Shown: positions 44,841 to 53,239 of the stretch, in pieces
How the letters are laid out: each line of letters begins with the position of its first letter
Numbering within the stretch: the stretch's first letter is position 1
Program-made: the position numbers and the translations under genes
NCBI GenBank assembly: GCA_023382675.1
Contig: JAHDWN010000013.1
Coordinates: forward strand, 89,132-153,131
Length of the DNA: 64,000 nucleotides
Reading direction: 5' to 3'
DNA from: Anaerolineae bacterium
Lineage (GTDB): Bacteria; Chloroflexota; Anaerolineae; Aggregatilineales; Phototrophicaceae
Notes under the pieces: generated by a model
Databases searched by the model: none
Told to the model about the DNA's origin: nothing
Seen by the model: the letters and a program-made list of their open reading frames with translations, nothing else

Positions 44841-45695
44841 ATGGCCGCAAGAGAATTTGACCTTACAGCCGGCAGCTTGAGGTTTCACCTTCAGATTTGG
44901 GGCGATCAGGCGCGACCGCCGCTCCTTCTGTTGCACGGGCTGGCATCGACTTCACACATGTTCGACCTGATTGCACCCGTGCTGGCGGAACATTTTTACG
45001 TGCTGGCTGTCGATCAGCGGGGGCATGGCCTTTCGGATAAGCCGGATGACGGCTACGACTTCGAGACTATCGCCACCGACATTGATCACGTGGTGAATGC
45101 GCTCCAGCTACATGCTGGCGCGATCTCACTGGTCGGTCACTCCTGGGGTGCGTACACCGCGCTCTACTACGCCGCCACGCGCCCGCACAATCTTGCCAAA
45201 GTTGGTCTGATCGACGGTGGCATTCGCCCGCTTCGAGATGTCTATCCCACCTGGGCAGAAGCCGAAATCGGCATGGCGCCACCGCCATACGTCAACATGA
45301 CCACGGATGTCATCCGCCACCTGATCCGTGAGCAGTGGCTGGGTGCTGCCTACCGCCCTGAACTGGAGCCGCTGGCGCTATCCGTCTTCGATTTGAGCGA
45401 TGAACATGCGGTGTGCCCGCACCTCAGGCGGGAAAATCACATGGAGATTGCCCGCCAGATCTGGGCATTCAACCCCGTTGACTTCTACGATCGCGTGCAA
45501 TGCCCGGTGCTGATCGTCAACGCCATTCCATCCGGCGAAACGCCTGATCCGACCATCGCGCACTACACCCACGAAGCCGAGCGCCACTCACGTGAAGTCG
45601 AAGTCATCTGGATGGGCGACACCATTCACGATATTCCCTGGCATCGCCCTACTGAGTTGTCGCTGGCACTCCAGACGTTTTTACTCGCCAAATAA
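44841..45695 (+). CDS. Alpha/beta hydrolase
   Basis: The 284-residue protein shows the alpha/beta-hydrolase core: 'LLLLHGLASTSHMFD' (oxyanion region, about residues 28-42), the nucleophile elbow G-x-S-x-G as 'LVGHSWGAYTA' (about 98-108) with catalytic serine, a late aspartate region ('SGETPDPT') and the catalytic histidine in 'IHDIPWHRP' near the C-terminus. No signal peptide. Esterase, lactonase, dehalogenase or C-C hydrolase activity are all possible. GAGG lies 6 bases before ATG 44841; the frame is open upstream to 44775 but those residues precede the core. Confidence 0.85.
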   Translation: MAAREFDLTAGSLRFHLQIWGDQARPPLLLLHGLASTSHMFDLIAPVLAEHFYVLAVDQRGHGLSDKPDDGYDFETIATDIDHVVNALQLHAGAISLVGHSWGAYTALYYAATRPHNLAKVGLIDGGIRPLRDVYPTWAEAEIGMAPPPYVNMTTDVIRHLIREQWLGAAYRPELEPLALSVFDLSDEHAVCPHLRRENHMEIARQIWAFNPVDFYDRVQCPVLIVNAIPSGETPDPTIAHYTHEAERHSREVEVIWMGDTIHDIPWHRPTELSLALQTFLLAK

Positions 45696-45756
45696 CGAAC
45701 AATCGTGGAGCATTGCCGGTTGAAATGTGCGCAAACTCGGCTAGAATTCGAGTTAT

Positions 45757-45828
45757 GGCCCCGTAGCGCAGTGGCAGCGCAAGTGCCTTTTAAGCACCTG
45801 GTCGCAGGTTCGAATCCTGCCGGGGTCA
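45757..45828 (+). tRNA. tRNA-Lys (anticodon TTT)
   Basis: A full 72-nt cloverleaf can be drawn: acceptor 45757-45763 with 45821-45827 (one G-T pair), discriminator A45828, D stem GCGC/GCGC with loop AGTGGCA, anticodon stem with loop CTTTTAA (anticodon 45789-45791, TTT; the first stem pair is an A-C mismatch), 5-base variable region, and T stem GCAGG/CCTGC with loop TTCGAAT. CCA is not encoded. A terminator follows at 45892. Confidence 0.95.
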
Positions 45829-46179
45829 TGTTTACCACATTCTCCTTCAATATCCTCAACAGCAGCATCTGCACGTGCAACCCCACATTGCTCGTAGGTG
45901 GATTGATCCTGAAACCTACGATTTTTGCATATCCAGATCATGCCTGATGTACTTGAACAGGTTCCGAACAAGACGCTTGCGCTTTTCATCGCGCTTGCTG
46001 TAGATCCCGGAACATGTGAAACACAAAGCGAGGCAAAGTGCAGATGAAATCGCGCGGGATATTTGCCGCCTGACGCGACGGAAGTACAATGCAGAGGAGA
46101 CAATTCCAAATGGCGCGATGACATCGCGACCGATTATTTAGCGTGGATTGCGATGCGCAGGGGATAAACGGGGGAACAG
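45829..46179. other. 351-bp intergenic region after tRNA-Lys
   Basis: Apart from the tRNA terminator at 45892-45926 and a weak GGGGGAAC ribosome-binding site just before the dehydratase gene, I see no gene, repeat or site in this stretch. Confidence 0.5.
45892..45926 (+). terminator. Intrinsic terminator of the tRNA-Lys transcript
   Basis: TCGTAGGT (45892-45899) pairs perfectly with ACCTACGA (45914-45921), followed by T5; no protein gene lies between it and the tRNA, 63 bases upstream. Confidence 0.8.
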
Positions 46180-47454
46180 ATGACCGATCAACCGCAGATT
46201 CTCGATAACGTCAACACCAATTCGCGCCCGACTGACCTGCGCATCACCGACATGCGCATCGCCAATCTGGTCGGGCTGCCGATGGACCTCTCACTTATCC
46301 GCATTGACACCAACCAGGGCATCTCCGGCTATGGTGAGGTGCGCGACTGGGCCAGTAAAACTTATGCTCTTATGCTCAAGAGCCGTATCCTGGGCGAAAA
46401 CCCATGCAACGTAGACAAGATATTCCGCAAGATCAAACAGTTCGGACATCATGCGCGGCAGGCGGGCGGCGTCTGCGGCATTGAGATGGCCCTGATGGAC
46501 CTGGCGGGCAAGGCATATGGCGTCCCGGCCTACCAGTTGGCGGGCGGCAAGTTCCGCGACAAAGTCCTGTGCTATTGTGATACGCCAACCACCAAAGACC
46601 CGGCGGAAATGGGCGCGCGGCTCAAGCAGCGTATGGAGATGGGCTTCAAGCTCCTGAAAATGGACATCGGCATTGATCTCGTGGCCGACATTCCCGGTGC
46701 GATCAGCGCGCCGCCGGAGATGCTGGACACGCACCACATCATGCACCCCTTTACCGGCATCCAATTGACGAACAAGGGCGTTGATCTGTTGGTCGAATAC
46801 GTCGGCACGGTGCGTTCAATCGTAGGCGACGAAATCCCGCTGGCCTCCGACCATTTCGGCCATCTTAACCTGGAGTCGTGCATCAAGCTCGGGCGGGCGC
46901 TCGACCAGTTCACCCTGGCCTGGTACGAGGACATGATCCCGTGGCAGTTCACCGATCAGTACGTGCGCCTGTCACACGCGGTCACGACGCCGATCTGCAC
47001 AGGTGAGGACATCTATCTTAAAGACGGGTTCAAGCCGCTGATCGAAGCGCGAGCGGTGTCCATCATTCATCCCGACCTCGCCTCCTCCGGTGGTATCCTC
47101 GAAACCAAGCGCATCGGCGACTACGCTCAGGAACACGGGATTGCCATGGCGATGCACATGGCCGGGTCACCTGTCGCGGCGTTGGCAAGCGTCCACTGTG
47201 CCGCGGCCACGGAAAACTTCTTCGTGCTGGAAAACCATTCTGCGGATATTTCGCACTGGAACGATCTGTTTGACGGCCTATCCAAACCCATGATCGTGGA
47301 TGGCTATATTCAGGTGCCCGAAACGCCTGGGTTAGGTCTTGGCGAGCTCAATCTCGAATGTCTGCACGAATTCATTGACCAGCGTGACCCGTTGTGCTTC
47401 GACCCTACAGATATGTGGGACAACGAGCGCTCGCATGACCGGCTGTGGAGCTGA
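46180..47454 (+). CDS. Enolase-superfamily (mandelate racemase/muconate lactonizing) dehydratase-like enzyme
   Basis: The 424-residue protein has the enolase-superfamily capping domain (about 20-140, 'RIDTNQGISGYGEVRDW') and TIM barrel. The general-base K-x-D is in 'KLLKMDIGIDL' (about residues 160-170), and the Mg2+ ligands are D in 'ASDHFGHLN', E in 'WYEDMIPW' and E in 'CTGEDIYL'. The late histidine is in 'AMAMHMAGSP'. These features fit acid-sugar dehydratases such as gluconate or mannonate type, but the actual sugar is unknown. There is a 35-residue insertion around 'DTHHIMHPFTGIQLTNKG' after the K-x-D strand. It is flanked by a strong bidirectional terminator. Confidence 0.85.
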   Translation: MTDQPQILDNVNTNSRPTDLRITDMRIANLVGLPMDLSLIRIDTNQGISGYGEVRDWASKTYALMLKSRILGENPCNVDKIFRKIKQFGHHARQAGGVCGIEMALMDLAGKAYGVPAYQLAGGKFRDKVLCYCDTPTTKDPAEMGARLKQRMEMGFKLLKMDIGIDLVADIPGAISAPPEMLDTHHIMHPFTGIQLTNKGVDLLVEYVGTVRSIVGDEIPLASDHFGHLNLESCIKLGRALDQFTLAWYEDMIPWQFTDQYVRLSHAVTTPICTGEDIYLKDGFKPLIEARAVSIIHPDLASSGGILETKRIGDYAQEHGIAMAMHMAGSPVAALASVHCAAATENFFVLENHSADISHWNDLFDGLSKPMIVDGYIQVPETPGLGLGELNLECLHEFIDQRDPLCFDPTDMWDNERSHDRLWS

Positions 47455-47513
47455 GAATTCGACGAACTAGCTCTATCCTGTACAGCAGCATGTGAAAGTG
47501 GAAGATCGTTAAA

Positions 47514-47545
47514 AAAGGCAGCCCAGCGCAGGACTGCCTTTTCGT
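47514..47545. terminator. Bidirectional terminator between convergent genes
   Basis: AAAGGCAG (47514-47521) pairs with CTGCCTTT (47534-47541). The plus side ends in TTTT, and the minus side reads into a run of six T. It serves both the dehydratase gene and the convergent FAD-oxidase gene. Confidence 0.8.
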
Positions 47546-47571
47546 TTCCCTGTGAGTAATGTCAGCCGCCG

Positions 47572-48987
47572 CTAGGCATTGTTATCCGCACGTGGCGGGA
47601 TGTTGAAGCTGCGGCTGAAGACATTCTCAGGATCATACCTGGCCTTGATCGCCATCAGCTTGCGGAAGTTCTCTGCTGTGAAGGCATCTTTTGTGCGCTC
47701 CTGCCGTTCATCGCCTTCCAGGAAGTTGATGTAGACCCCACCGGTCAAATGCCCTACCAATGCCCGTTTGTACTCCTGAGCATACGCATTTGCCGCGTGC
47801 CAGAGTTCCTGGGTCGGCGAGATACCGATGATTTCGAGCACCAGCGCTGCGTCACGGTTGCCATAGGCATTGGCACGCTTATCGACCCGCGAAATCGCCC
47901 CATCGCCGACATGACGAATTTCACTGATCGTGACACCATTGGGGGCAAGGCCAAAACGAATGATCGTATCAATCGCTTCGTCGCTCAGATCCTTCAGCCA
48001 GACACCCGTCACCAATGCGCTTGTGGGATCGACCGGATCATTGCTGATCTCCGCTGCCCGTATGAGGGGGAGCGGGCCAAACATGTCGAATGCTGGCGCT
48101 TTCCACTCACGCCAGTACTTCATGAGTTCCTCGCCCGCTTCCATCGTACCGACATAAGCTCCACGCACCTGGACAAACGACTGCCCGCGCAGGAAATCCG
48201 GCACATCAGGGATCGGCGGATAATTCATCAGCAGCACCGATGAGGTCAGTTCTTCCGGCGTGCTGGTGATCCACTCACGGTAGCGAGTCATCACTTCTTT
48301 CGCCATCTCAGCCGGGTAGTAGAGATTACCGGCGTAAACAGTAGTGACCGGGTACAGCCGAATTTCCATGCCCGTGATCACACCGAAGCTGCCACCACCC
48401 CCGCGCAGTGCCCAGAACAGATCGCTGTTTTCCTTCTCGCTGGCCCATAAAATGTCGCCCTGTGCCGTGACCACTTCGAAGGCATTGACGCTGTCGGCGG
48501 ATAGCCCGTACTTACGTGCCAGCCAGCCTATGCCGCCGCCGAGCGTGTATCCCACTGCGCCCACATCAGGGGTCGAGCCTAAAAGCGGCACAAGCCCGAC
48601 TGCCTGAGCTTTTTCCAGCACGGGCAACCATTTCGAACCGCCCTCAACCCAGGCCGTTTGTGCCGCCGCGTCCACCTCAACGTGCGTCATTCGAGACATG
48701 TTGATGAGCAGGGCGTCATTTGCGGGGAGCGTAAATCCATGTCCGGTTGCCTGCACCGCAATGTCCATGCCCTCGGCCCGCGCGAGGCGTACCGCTTCGG
48801 CGACATCGTTCGCCGTTTCAGCCATGACGATGACTGGCGGACGATGTTCAAATGCCAGATTCCAGGCCATGCGCGCGTCATCGTAGTCTGCATCGCCGGG
48901 CATGATGACGGTGCCCTGAATGTGGGTTTGCAGCGTTCGCCACACCCCCTGCGCGAGCGCAGGAGCCTCCTTGTGTAACAATGCCAT
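47572..48987 (-). CDS. BBE-type FAD-binding oxidoreductase
   Basis: The 471-residue protein is a PCMH/VAO-fold flavoprotein with a C-terminal berberine-bridge-enzyme segment. Visible parts: the FAD-binding 'EGMDIAVQATGHGFTLPAND' (about residues 72-91, the G-H-G-containing loop where bicovalent members bind FAD by histidine), 'YTLGGGIGWLARKYGLSADS', 'LFWALRGGGGSFGVITGMEI' and the BBE tail 'YDPENVFSRSFNIPP'. No signal peptide is present. Such enzymes oxidise sugars, alcohols or alkaloid-like substrates with O2. GAGGAG precedes the ATG; it is divergently arranged with the trypsin-like gene. Confidence 0.88.
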   Translation of the reverse strand: MALLHKEAPALAQGVWRTLQTHIQGTVIMPGDADYDDARMAWNLAFEHRPPVIVMAETANDVAEAVRLARAEGMDIAVQATGHGFTLPANDALLINMSRMTHVEVDAAAQTAWVEGGSKWLPVLEKAQAVGLVPLLGSTPDVGAVGYTLGGGIGWLARKYGLSADSVNAFEVVTAQGDILWASEKENSDLFWALRGGGGSFGVITGMEIRLYPVTTVYAGNLYYPAEMAKEVMTRYREWITSTPEELTSSVLLMNYPPIPDVPDFLRGQSFVQVRGAYVGTMEAGEELMKYWREWKAPAFDMFGPLPLIRAAEISNDPVDPTSALVTGVWLKDLSDEAIDTIIRFGLAPNGVTISEIRHVGDGAISRVDKRANAYGNRDAALVLEIIGISPTQELWHAANAYAQEYKRALVGHLTGGVYINFLEGDERQERTKDAFTAENFRKLMAIKARYDPENVFSRSFNIPPRADNNA

Positions 48988-49328
48988 TGTGATTTCTCCT
49001 CAATCAATGTGATGTGTGATCGTGTGTAGTGGTGTGGATGATGTTCATGTTGGAGAGGCATAATCCGCCAGCAATATCCGACACCAGTGTGATTACGATG
49101 TCCAGGATAAGCCATGCCGCTCGTGTAGACATCCGCCTTTGGTGTGATCTGTGGTTGGACAATCGAGTGATCGCGTGGCTCCTGGAACGTCTCTGTGACT
49201 CACTTCCCGGCAAATGTCCGCTCATTCCCGGTCACCTGTGAAATCATCACGCTCGACGCATTTATACAGATAGATGCCTACCCCGGGTCAATGGCATCAG
49301 ATGCGGCAAAGTCAAGAGGTGAGAGAAA
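48988..49328. other. 341-bp divergent intergenic region
   Basis: No gene is seen. The region has a GT/TG-rich stretch (about 49005-49050) and ends in GAGGTGAGAG, the likely ribosome-binding site of the protease gene at 49329. I cannot place promoters with confidence. Confidence 0.4.
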
Positions 49329-50354
49329 ATGTCTGACAATATGACTCCCAGTATGCCCCCATCTGGCGATCCGACTCCGGAACAAGAGCCGAAAGATGAG
49401 GGAAATATCCAGGCGCCAGAGACGGAGATTGAAATCGCGTCCGAAGGCTTCTGGACACTGTCGCGAATGGAAAAGGCCGAGCCTTATCCATTACCTGAAG
49501 TGAGCGAGAGCCAGCTTGAGGATATGGCCGAAAGCGTGGCCGAAGAACTGCGCCAGCAGCCAACCGCGGGCAGCGGCAGTGTCGCCCTCGGCGGAGCACC
49601 CGAAACAGCCACCGCTCAAGACGGCCCGACGCCAGCCGCCACCAGCGGCGGTTACAACTATCCCGGTCCCTTCACCCGCCACGAACCACTCTGTATGGTT
49701 TATCCCTACATCACAGCAGGGAAGATCTTCTTCACCCAACGTGGTCGGAGCTATGTGGGGTCTGCCTTCTCCATCGGCAACTATGCCTTCTTCACCGCAG
49801 GTCACTGCGTCCACGATGGCAGCAATTCCAGCGCTGGCTGGTCGCAAAACCTGGTCTTTGTTCCTGCGTATCGTGACGGCAATGCTCCCTACGGCACCTG
49901 GCGCGCAACGAAGCTCTGGGCACGGACGCGCTGGTACCAGAACGGCATTCCAAACGGTTTGCCGGAAGATATGGGCGGCGGTGTGCTGCTTCCGATCAAC
50001 AACCGCAAGATCAGTCAGGTCGTTGGCTGGCTCGGTTTCGCCTGGAATTGGAGCAAGTTCCAGCACTGGCACTCGCTCGGCTGGCCGGCTGCCGCTCCGT
50101 TCAACGGCAACCGATTGTGGGATGTGCAGGCATCCTATGCCTATGATGGAAGCGTCGGCGGCACGATTGCCATGGGCAACGACATGACAGGCGGGTGCAG
50201 CGGCGGCCCGTGGGTGTGGCAGTTCGGCACCGGCAACTATGCCAACGGGCTTAACAGCTATCGACTGAACTCACGGCCACAGGAGATGTGCTCACCCTAT
50301 TTTGGCGACGCAGCAAAGTCACTCAAAGATCTGCTGGTTAGTGCGACGCCATGA
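49329..50354 (+). CDS. Signal-less trypsin-like (S1-fold, glutamyl-endopeptidase-like) protease
   Basis: The 341-residue protein has a chymotrypsin-fold protease domain (about 115-341). The triad is visible: His159 in 'FFTAGHCVHDG', Asp214 in 'LPEDMGGGVLLP' (assigned by position) and Ser291 in 'GGCSGGPWVW'. The order and spacing resemble bacterial glutamyl endopeptidases. The N-terminal 110 residues are acidic and Pro/Glu-rich with no signal peptide or membrane span, so the enzyme should stay inside the cell, unlike most relatives; this stretch may be a pro-segment or binding tail. GAGGTGAGAG precedes the ATG. It is the first gene of the 49-59 kb protease/sigma cluster. Confidence 0.85.
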   Translation: MSDNMTPSMPPSGDPTPEQEPKDEGNIQAPETEIEIASEGFWTLSRMEKAEPYPLPEVSESQLEDMAESVAEELRQQPTAGSGSVALGGAPETATAQDGPTPAATSGGYNYPGPFTRHEPLCMVYPYITAGKIFFTQRGRSYVGSAFSIGNYAFFTAGHCVHDGSNSSAGWSQNLVFVPAYRDGNAPYGTWRATKLWARTRWYQNGIPNGLPEDMGGGVLLPINNRKISQVVGWLGFAWNWSKFQHWHSLGWPAAAPFNGNRLWDVQASYAYDGSVGGTIAMGNDMTGGCSGGPWVWQFGTGNYANGLNSYRLNSRPQEMCSPYFGDAAKSLKDLLVSATP

Positions 50355-50392
50355 TCCAAACATCACGCATGCAATGAAGATTGGCTAGCTAT

Positions 50393-50421
50393 GGGATATC
50401 CTCCACAAAGGGGGGTATCCC
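50393..50421 (+). other. 12-bp hairpin after the trypsin-like gene
   Basis: GGGATATCCTCC (50393-50404) pairs with GGGGGGTATCCC (50410-50421) with two G-T pairs and a 5-base loop. There is no T-tract, so it may be a factor-assisted terminator or an mRNA-stability element. Confidence 0.5.
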
Positions 50422-50482
50422 ACATGTGTGCCAAAGTGGATTAGAATGATCTATGAACAGAAGTTGATCGTGGAGGAATACC

Positions 50483-50911
50483 ATGTCCTGGCTGACCTAC
50501 CATGACAGCACCTATGGGTTCTCGATAGACTACCCACCCGAATATGTGCGGTTAAGGGAGCGCACGCCGCCACAGCAGGACCCACAACCTGTCTACGAAG
50601 TGCGCTTCCTAGACCGCCAACTCGCCCAAAGCCCGACCGCCGAGTTCCAACCTCCGAACGCATTGATTGAAGTCTTCAAGTTGCCAGTTACCCAGACACT
50701 GGCCGTCTGGTTGCGCGAACACGAAGCGCGCGCCTCACGCACAAGCATTCGCATTGGCAATCTGGAGGGGTATCGGGTTACGCTGCCGATTCTCCTTGCA
50801 CCCAACGAAGCCTATTACTTCGCGAGAGACAATCACATCTTCAGATTGACATTCCTTGGAGAGCATGAGCAGCGCATGATCGAGTCATTTCGTTTCGTGA
50901 ACACAGAGTGA
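50483..50911 (+). CDS. PsbP/Mog1-like small protein
   Basis: The 142-residue protein begins 'YHDSTYGFSIDYPPEYVRL', the start pattern of PsbP-like/DUF1795 domains, and ends with the family-style 'ERMIESFRF' type segment ('HEQRMIESFRFVNTE'). It has no signal peptide and is probably soluble in the cytoplasm. GGAGG lies before the ATG. The family's biochemical role is unknown in this context. It follows the trypsin-like gene by 128 bases and precedes the sigma-factor gene, so it may be a member of the cluster, but could be incidental. Confidence 0.65.
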   Translation: MSWLTYHDSTYGFSIDYPPEYVRLRERTPPQQDPQPVYEVRFLDRQLAQSPTAEFQPPNALIEVFKLPVTQTLAVWLREHEARASRTSIRIGNLEGYRVTLPILLAPNEAYYFARDNHIFRLTFLGEHEQRMIESFRFVNTE

Positions 50912-51150
50912 CACGTATCTAAAAGACCCGTAGGGCTGACAAGCTTGCAACAGATTCTTCAGCTTTTGCCTGCCATCCGCTGGTATATTGCTTCGCGCCG
51001 CCTCTCAGCCAGGTCAGAATCCTCTATTTTTGCATATTCTCTTATCGAGCTTGTGAAATCGCCCCTCTTGGCACGTTCATATGGTTGGATGCCTGTTTAC
51101 GAAGAGGCTTCAGCAGCGAACAACCAAGCAGTCAAGAGGGAGAAGAGCAC

Positions 51151-51990
51151 ATGCCTGACAAAAAGAACCCTACCCCATTACGGTCTGGCGATCACGCTCT
51201 CGAGCAAGAAACCCGCACTGACACACCTATCCCTGCACTCCAGGTTGAGACCCAGGCAGAGGATAGAGTCGGAAAAACAGTCTTGGAAGCGCGTTTTGGG
51301 GCGATGTCATGTCAGCACAGAACACGACATGCCAGCGAGGTCACGAGTGGCGGCGAACCGCACATTCACGGGTCGCAATCATCAACTTTTGACGATACCC
51401 TGATCCATGCGCTCAAGACTTTTGATGAGGGCGCCTGGGAATTGGTGTTCAATTATTACCAGGGTCGACTGTTTCATGACATCGTAGCTTCATTGCGTCA
51501 CCGCGGCCTCAATCATCACCATGCGGATGACATTGTGGGCGAAACCTGGCTGACAGCCGCAGAGAAGATCGCAGATTTGGAATGCCGGGATCTTGAGACG
51601 CTCTACCACTGGTTACGGGTCATTTCTTACAATCGAGTCCGAAATCTAGCCCGAAAGAAACGACCCGCCATGTCATTTCAGGATGTAGAAGACAGGCAAA
51701 GCGAGCCAAACAATGCCGCCCTGGACGCCTTCCTGTGGTCACACACACTCATCGAAACAAGCCCAGAAGGTGAAGTAGAGGCCAAAGAGCAAAAACGCCA
51801 GTTGGAGCAGACTCTGCATGATCTCTCGCCGCGAGACCGAGAACTCTGGCTTCGACGCCATATGGACGGTCATAGTCCCGCACAGATGGCAGCAGACTTC
51901 TCGCTTAAGCCGCGTTCGATTTCGCAGGCGCTTGTCCGCACCCGAAACAAACTCCGCGACAATCTCGTTGCCATGGGCGTTCATCCATAA
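51151..51990 (+). CDS. ECF-type RNA polymerase sigma factor with N-terminal extension
   Basis: The 279-residue protein has a sigma-70 region 2 (about residues 85-175: 'LIHALKTFDEGAWELVFNYY', 'ADDIVGETWLTAAEKI', 'YHWLRVISYNRVRNLARKKR') and region 4 (about 212-275: 'LHDLSPRDRELWLRRHMDG', 'SLKPRSISQALVRTRNKLR'), so it should direct RNA polymerase to a special promoter set. The first 75 residues are a polar extension of unknown role. GAGGGAG precedes ATG 51151; an ATG at 51085 is in frame but has no better site. A strong terminator follows, separating it from the operon beginning at 52512. No transmembrane anti-sigma gene is adjacent. Confidence 0.85.
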   Translation: MPDKKNPTPLRSGDHALEQETRTDTPIPALQVETQAEDRVGKTVLEARFGAMSCQHRTRHASEVTSGGEPHIHGSQSSTFDDTLIHALKTFDEGAWELVFNYYQGRLFHDIVASLRHRGLNHHHADDIVGETWLTAAEKIADLECRDLETLYHWLRVISYNRVRNLARKKRPAMSFQDVEDRQSEPNNAALDAFLWSHTLIETSPEGEVEAKEQKRQLEQTLHDLSPRDRELWLRRHMDGHSPAQMAADFSLKPRSISQALVRTRNKLRDNLVAMGVHP

Positions 51991-52038
51991 CGGCCGTTAT
52001 GCAGTGCTTCGGATAGACGAATCTGCGTAACCACCAAC

Positions 52039-52067
52039 AAAACCGCTCTGTTCGTCGAGCGGTTTTT
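52039..52067 (+). terminator. Intrinsic terminator after the sigma factor gene
   Basis: A perfect 10-bp stem (AAAACCGCTC at 52039-52048 with 52057-52066), an 8-base loop and T5, 49 bases after the stop. Confidence 0.9.
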
Positions 52068-52511
52068 GCGTCCACGGATTGGCGTTAAGTGCAGATCAGT
52101 CATAGCGCTGAGTATGCTGACCTGCCACGAAGCCGCGTCCTATGAAACCTGTCTGGTGCCAAGTAATTCTAGCGTTTCAAATAGGCAGTTTCACCTCTTT
52201 CGTAGTTTTTGAAACGAGACCATCCGCACCTGAAAACTGCCCGCACATTAGTGAGATTATCACCGGGCTTGGGGTTAGAATTGCACCAGGATCACTTTAG
52301 TGATTCGCCCACCTCGGGTGACCGTGTAAGCCTGTCACAGATAACCTTGTCATGACCACAGAACAATCCGTATCCGCCCGCTTCTGTAAAGAACGTTCTC
52401 TTTAACGGCATTCGCCTCGCGTTTTCACTTCATGGGTCGCATACACTTTACAGTCTGTGATATACTGCGGTTTGTACACTCTTGCACCCATACAGGGATG
52501 AGGTGACAGGT
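52068..52511 (+). promoter_or_regulatory. Long regulatory gap before the sigma-like/CHAT operon
   Basis: About 440 bases hold no credible gene. Visible elements are an extended -10, TGATATACT (52458-52466), about 46 bases before the start at 52512 and without a clear -35; a perfect 10-bp palindrome AGAACGTTCT at 52390-52399, about 60 bases upstream of it, which could be an operator; and a GTGAC/GTCAC inverted repeat around 52318-52340. GAGGTGA (52500-52506) is the ribosome-binding site of the next gene. Confidence 0.45.
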
Positions 52512-53183
52512 ATGTACGATTTTTCCGAATTCGATCTCGAATTGATTGTTCGCCGTTGTGCTGAAGAGACAAAAAAATTCTTACGCCGCCTTGAACAGGA
52601 CACACGATACTGCTTTGAGCTTTGGCGACGCGCACTTGTCGAGCACATTGACGATGCATTATGCCATGTCTATTTGATTTACGTACCCCTCCTCGCCGGA
52701 AGCGCGCGCCGGCACAAACTGTTTGACCTGTCCTGCGCCGACGGCGACTACTTTGCGCGCATCGCTCTGGCAAACTTCTATCGCACGTGTCACGGCCTGC
52801 GTTTCACTGAGATGTTCAGTGAGCTTGCGCCAGCGATGAAATATCTCAACGCATGTCTGCACAGTGCCATCGCCCAGGACGTGCGCGATAACCCACCTAT
52901 CACACCTTTGCCGAATGACGACAGTCTCTCGATTTCGTCACCAAGCACTTCCGAGAACGACGTGCGCGGCAGCGAATTATGGGAGCATATCCGCAGAGTC
53001 CTTGATGATCCACAGGATGAGTCTCTGGCCTACAACCGGTTCGTCCTCCAGATGACCCCCGCCGAGATCATGCGGTTGGGTCGCTCAGCCTGGAAATCCA
53101 CGCGCGAAATCTCGGTCGCCCTCCAACGCATTCGTCGCAAACTGCGCAACGATGACACCTTGCGTGGTTGGTTCAGGTTGTGA
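52512..53183 (+). CDS. Divergent sigma-70-like protein
   Basis: The 223-residue protein has a region-2-like half ('CAEETKKFLRRLEQDTRYCF', 'ELWRRALVEHIDDALCHVYL', then 'YFARIALANFYRTC') and a region-4-like C-terminus ('LDDPQDESLAYNRFVLQMTP', 'STREISVALQRIRRKLRNDD'). The layout recalls small sigma-like proteins that occur in numbers in Chloroflexota, but key region 2.4 residues cannot be confirmed by eye. ATG 52512 has GAGGTGA 5 bases upstream; a TTG at 52482 is in frame. It opens a tight operon with the zinc-finger, CHAT and subtilase genes (spacers 56, 57 and an overlap), so its regulation is presumably tied to theirs. Confidence 0.7.
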   Translation: MYDFSEFDLELIVRRCAEETKKFLRRLEQDTRYCFELWRRALVEHIDDALCHVYLIYVPLLAGSARRHKLFDLSCADGDYFARIALANFYRTCHGLRFTEMFSELAPAMKYLNACLHSAIAQDVRDNPPITPLPNDDSLSISSPSTSENDVRGSELWEHIRRVLDDPQDESLAYNRFVLQMTPAEIMRLGRSAWKSTREISVALQRIRRKLRNDDTLRGWFRL

Positions 53184-53239
53184 TATTACGCCCTTTCCAA
53201 CGTTTATTGTGTTAGCACGAAAGAGCAGGGTCAGGCTCC

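Noticed and set aside
45757..49328. tRNA-Lys as an integration site for a genomic island carrying the protease cluster
   Set aside because: No integrase, no repeat of the tRNA 3' end and no mobile genes were seen between the tRNA and 58.8 kb.
52390..52399. AGAACGTTCT as a LexA (SOS) box
   Set aside because: Known Gram-positive-type boxes have GAAC and GTTC separated by four bases; here they are adjacent. It is kept only as an unassigned palindrome.
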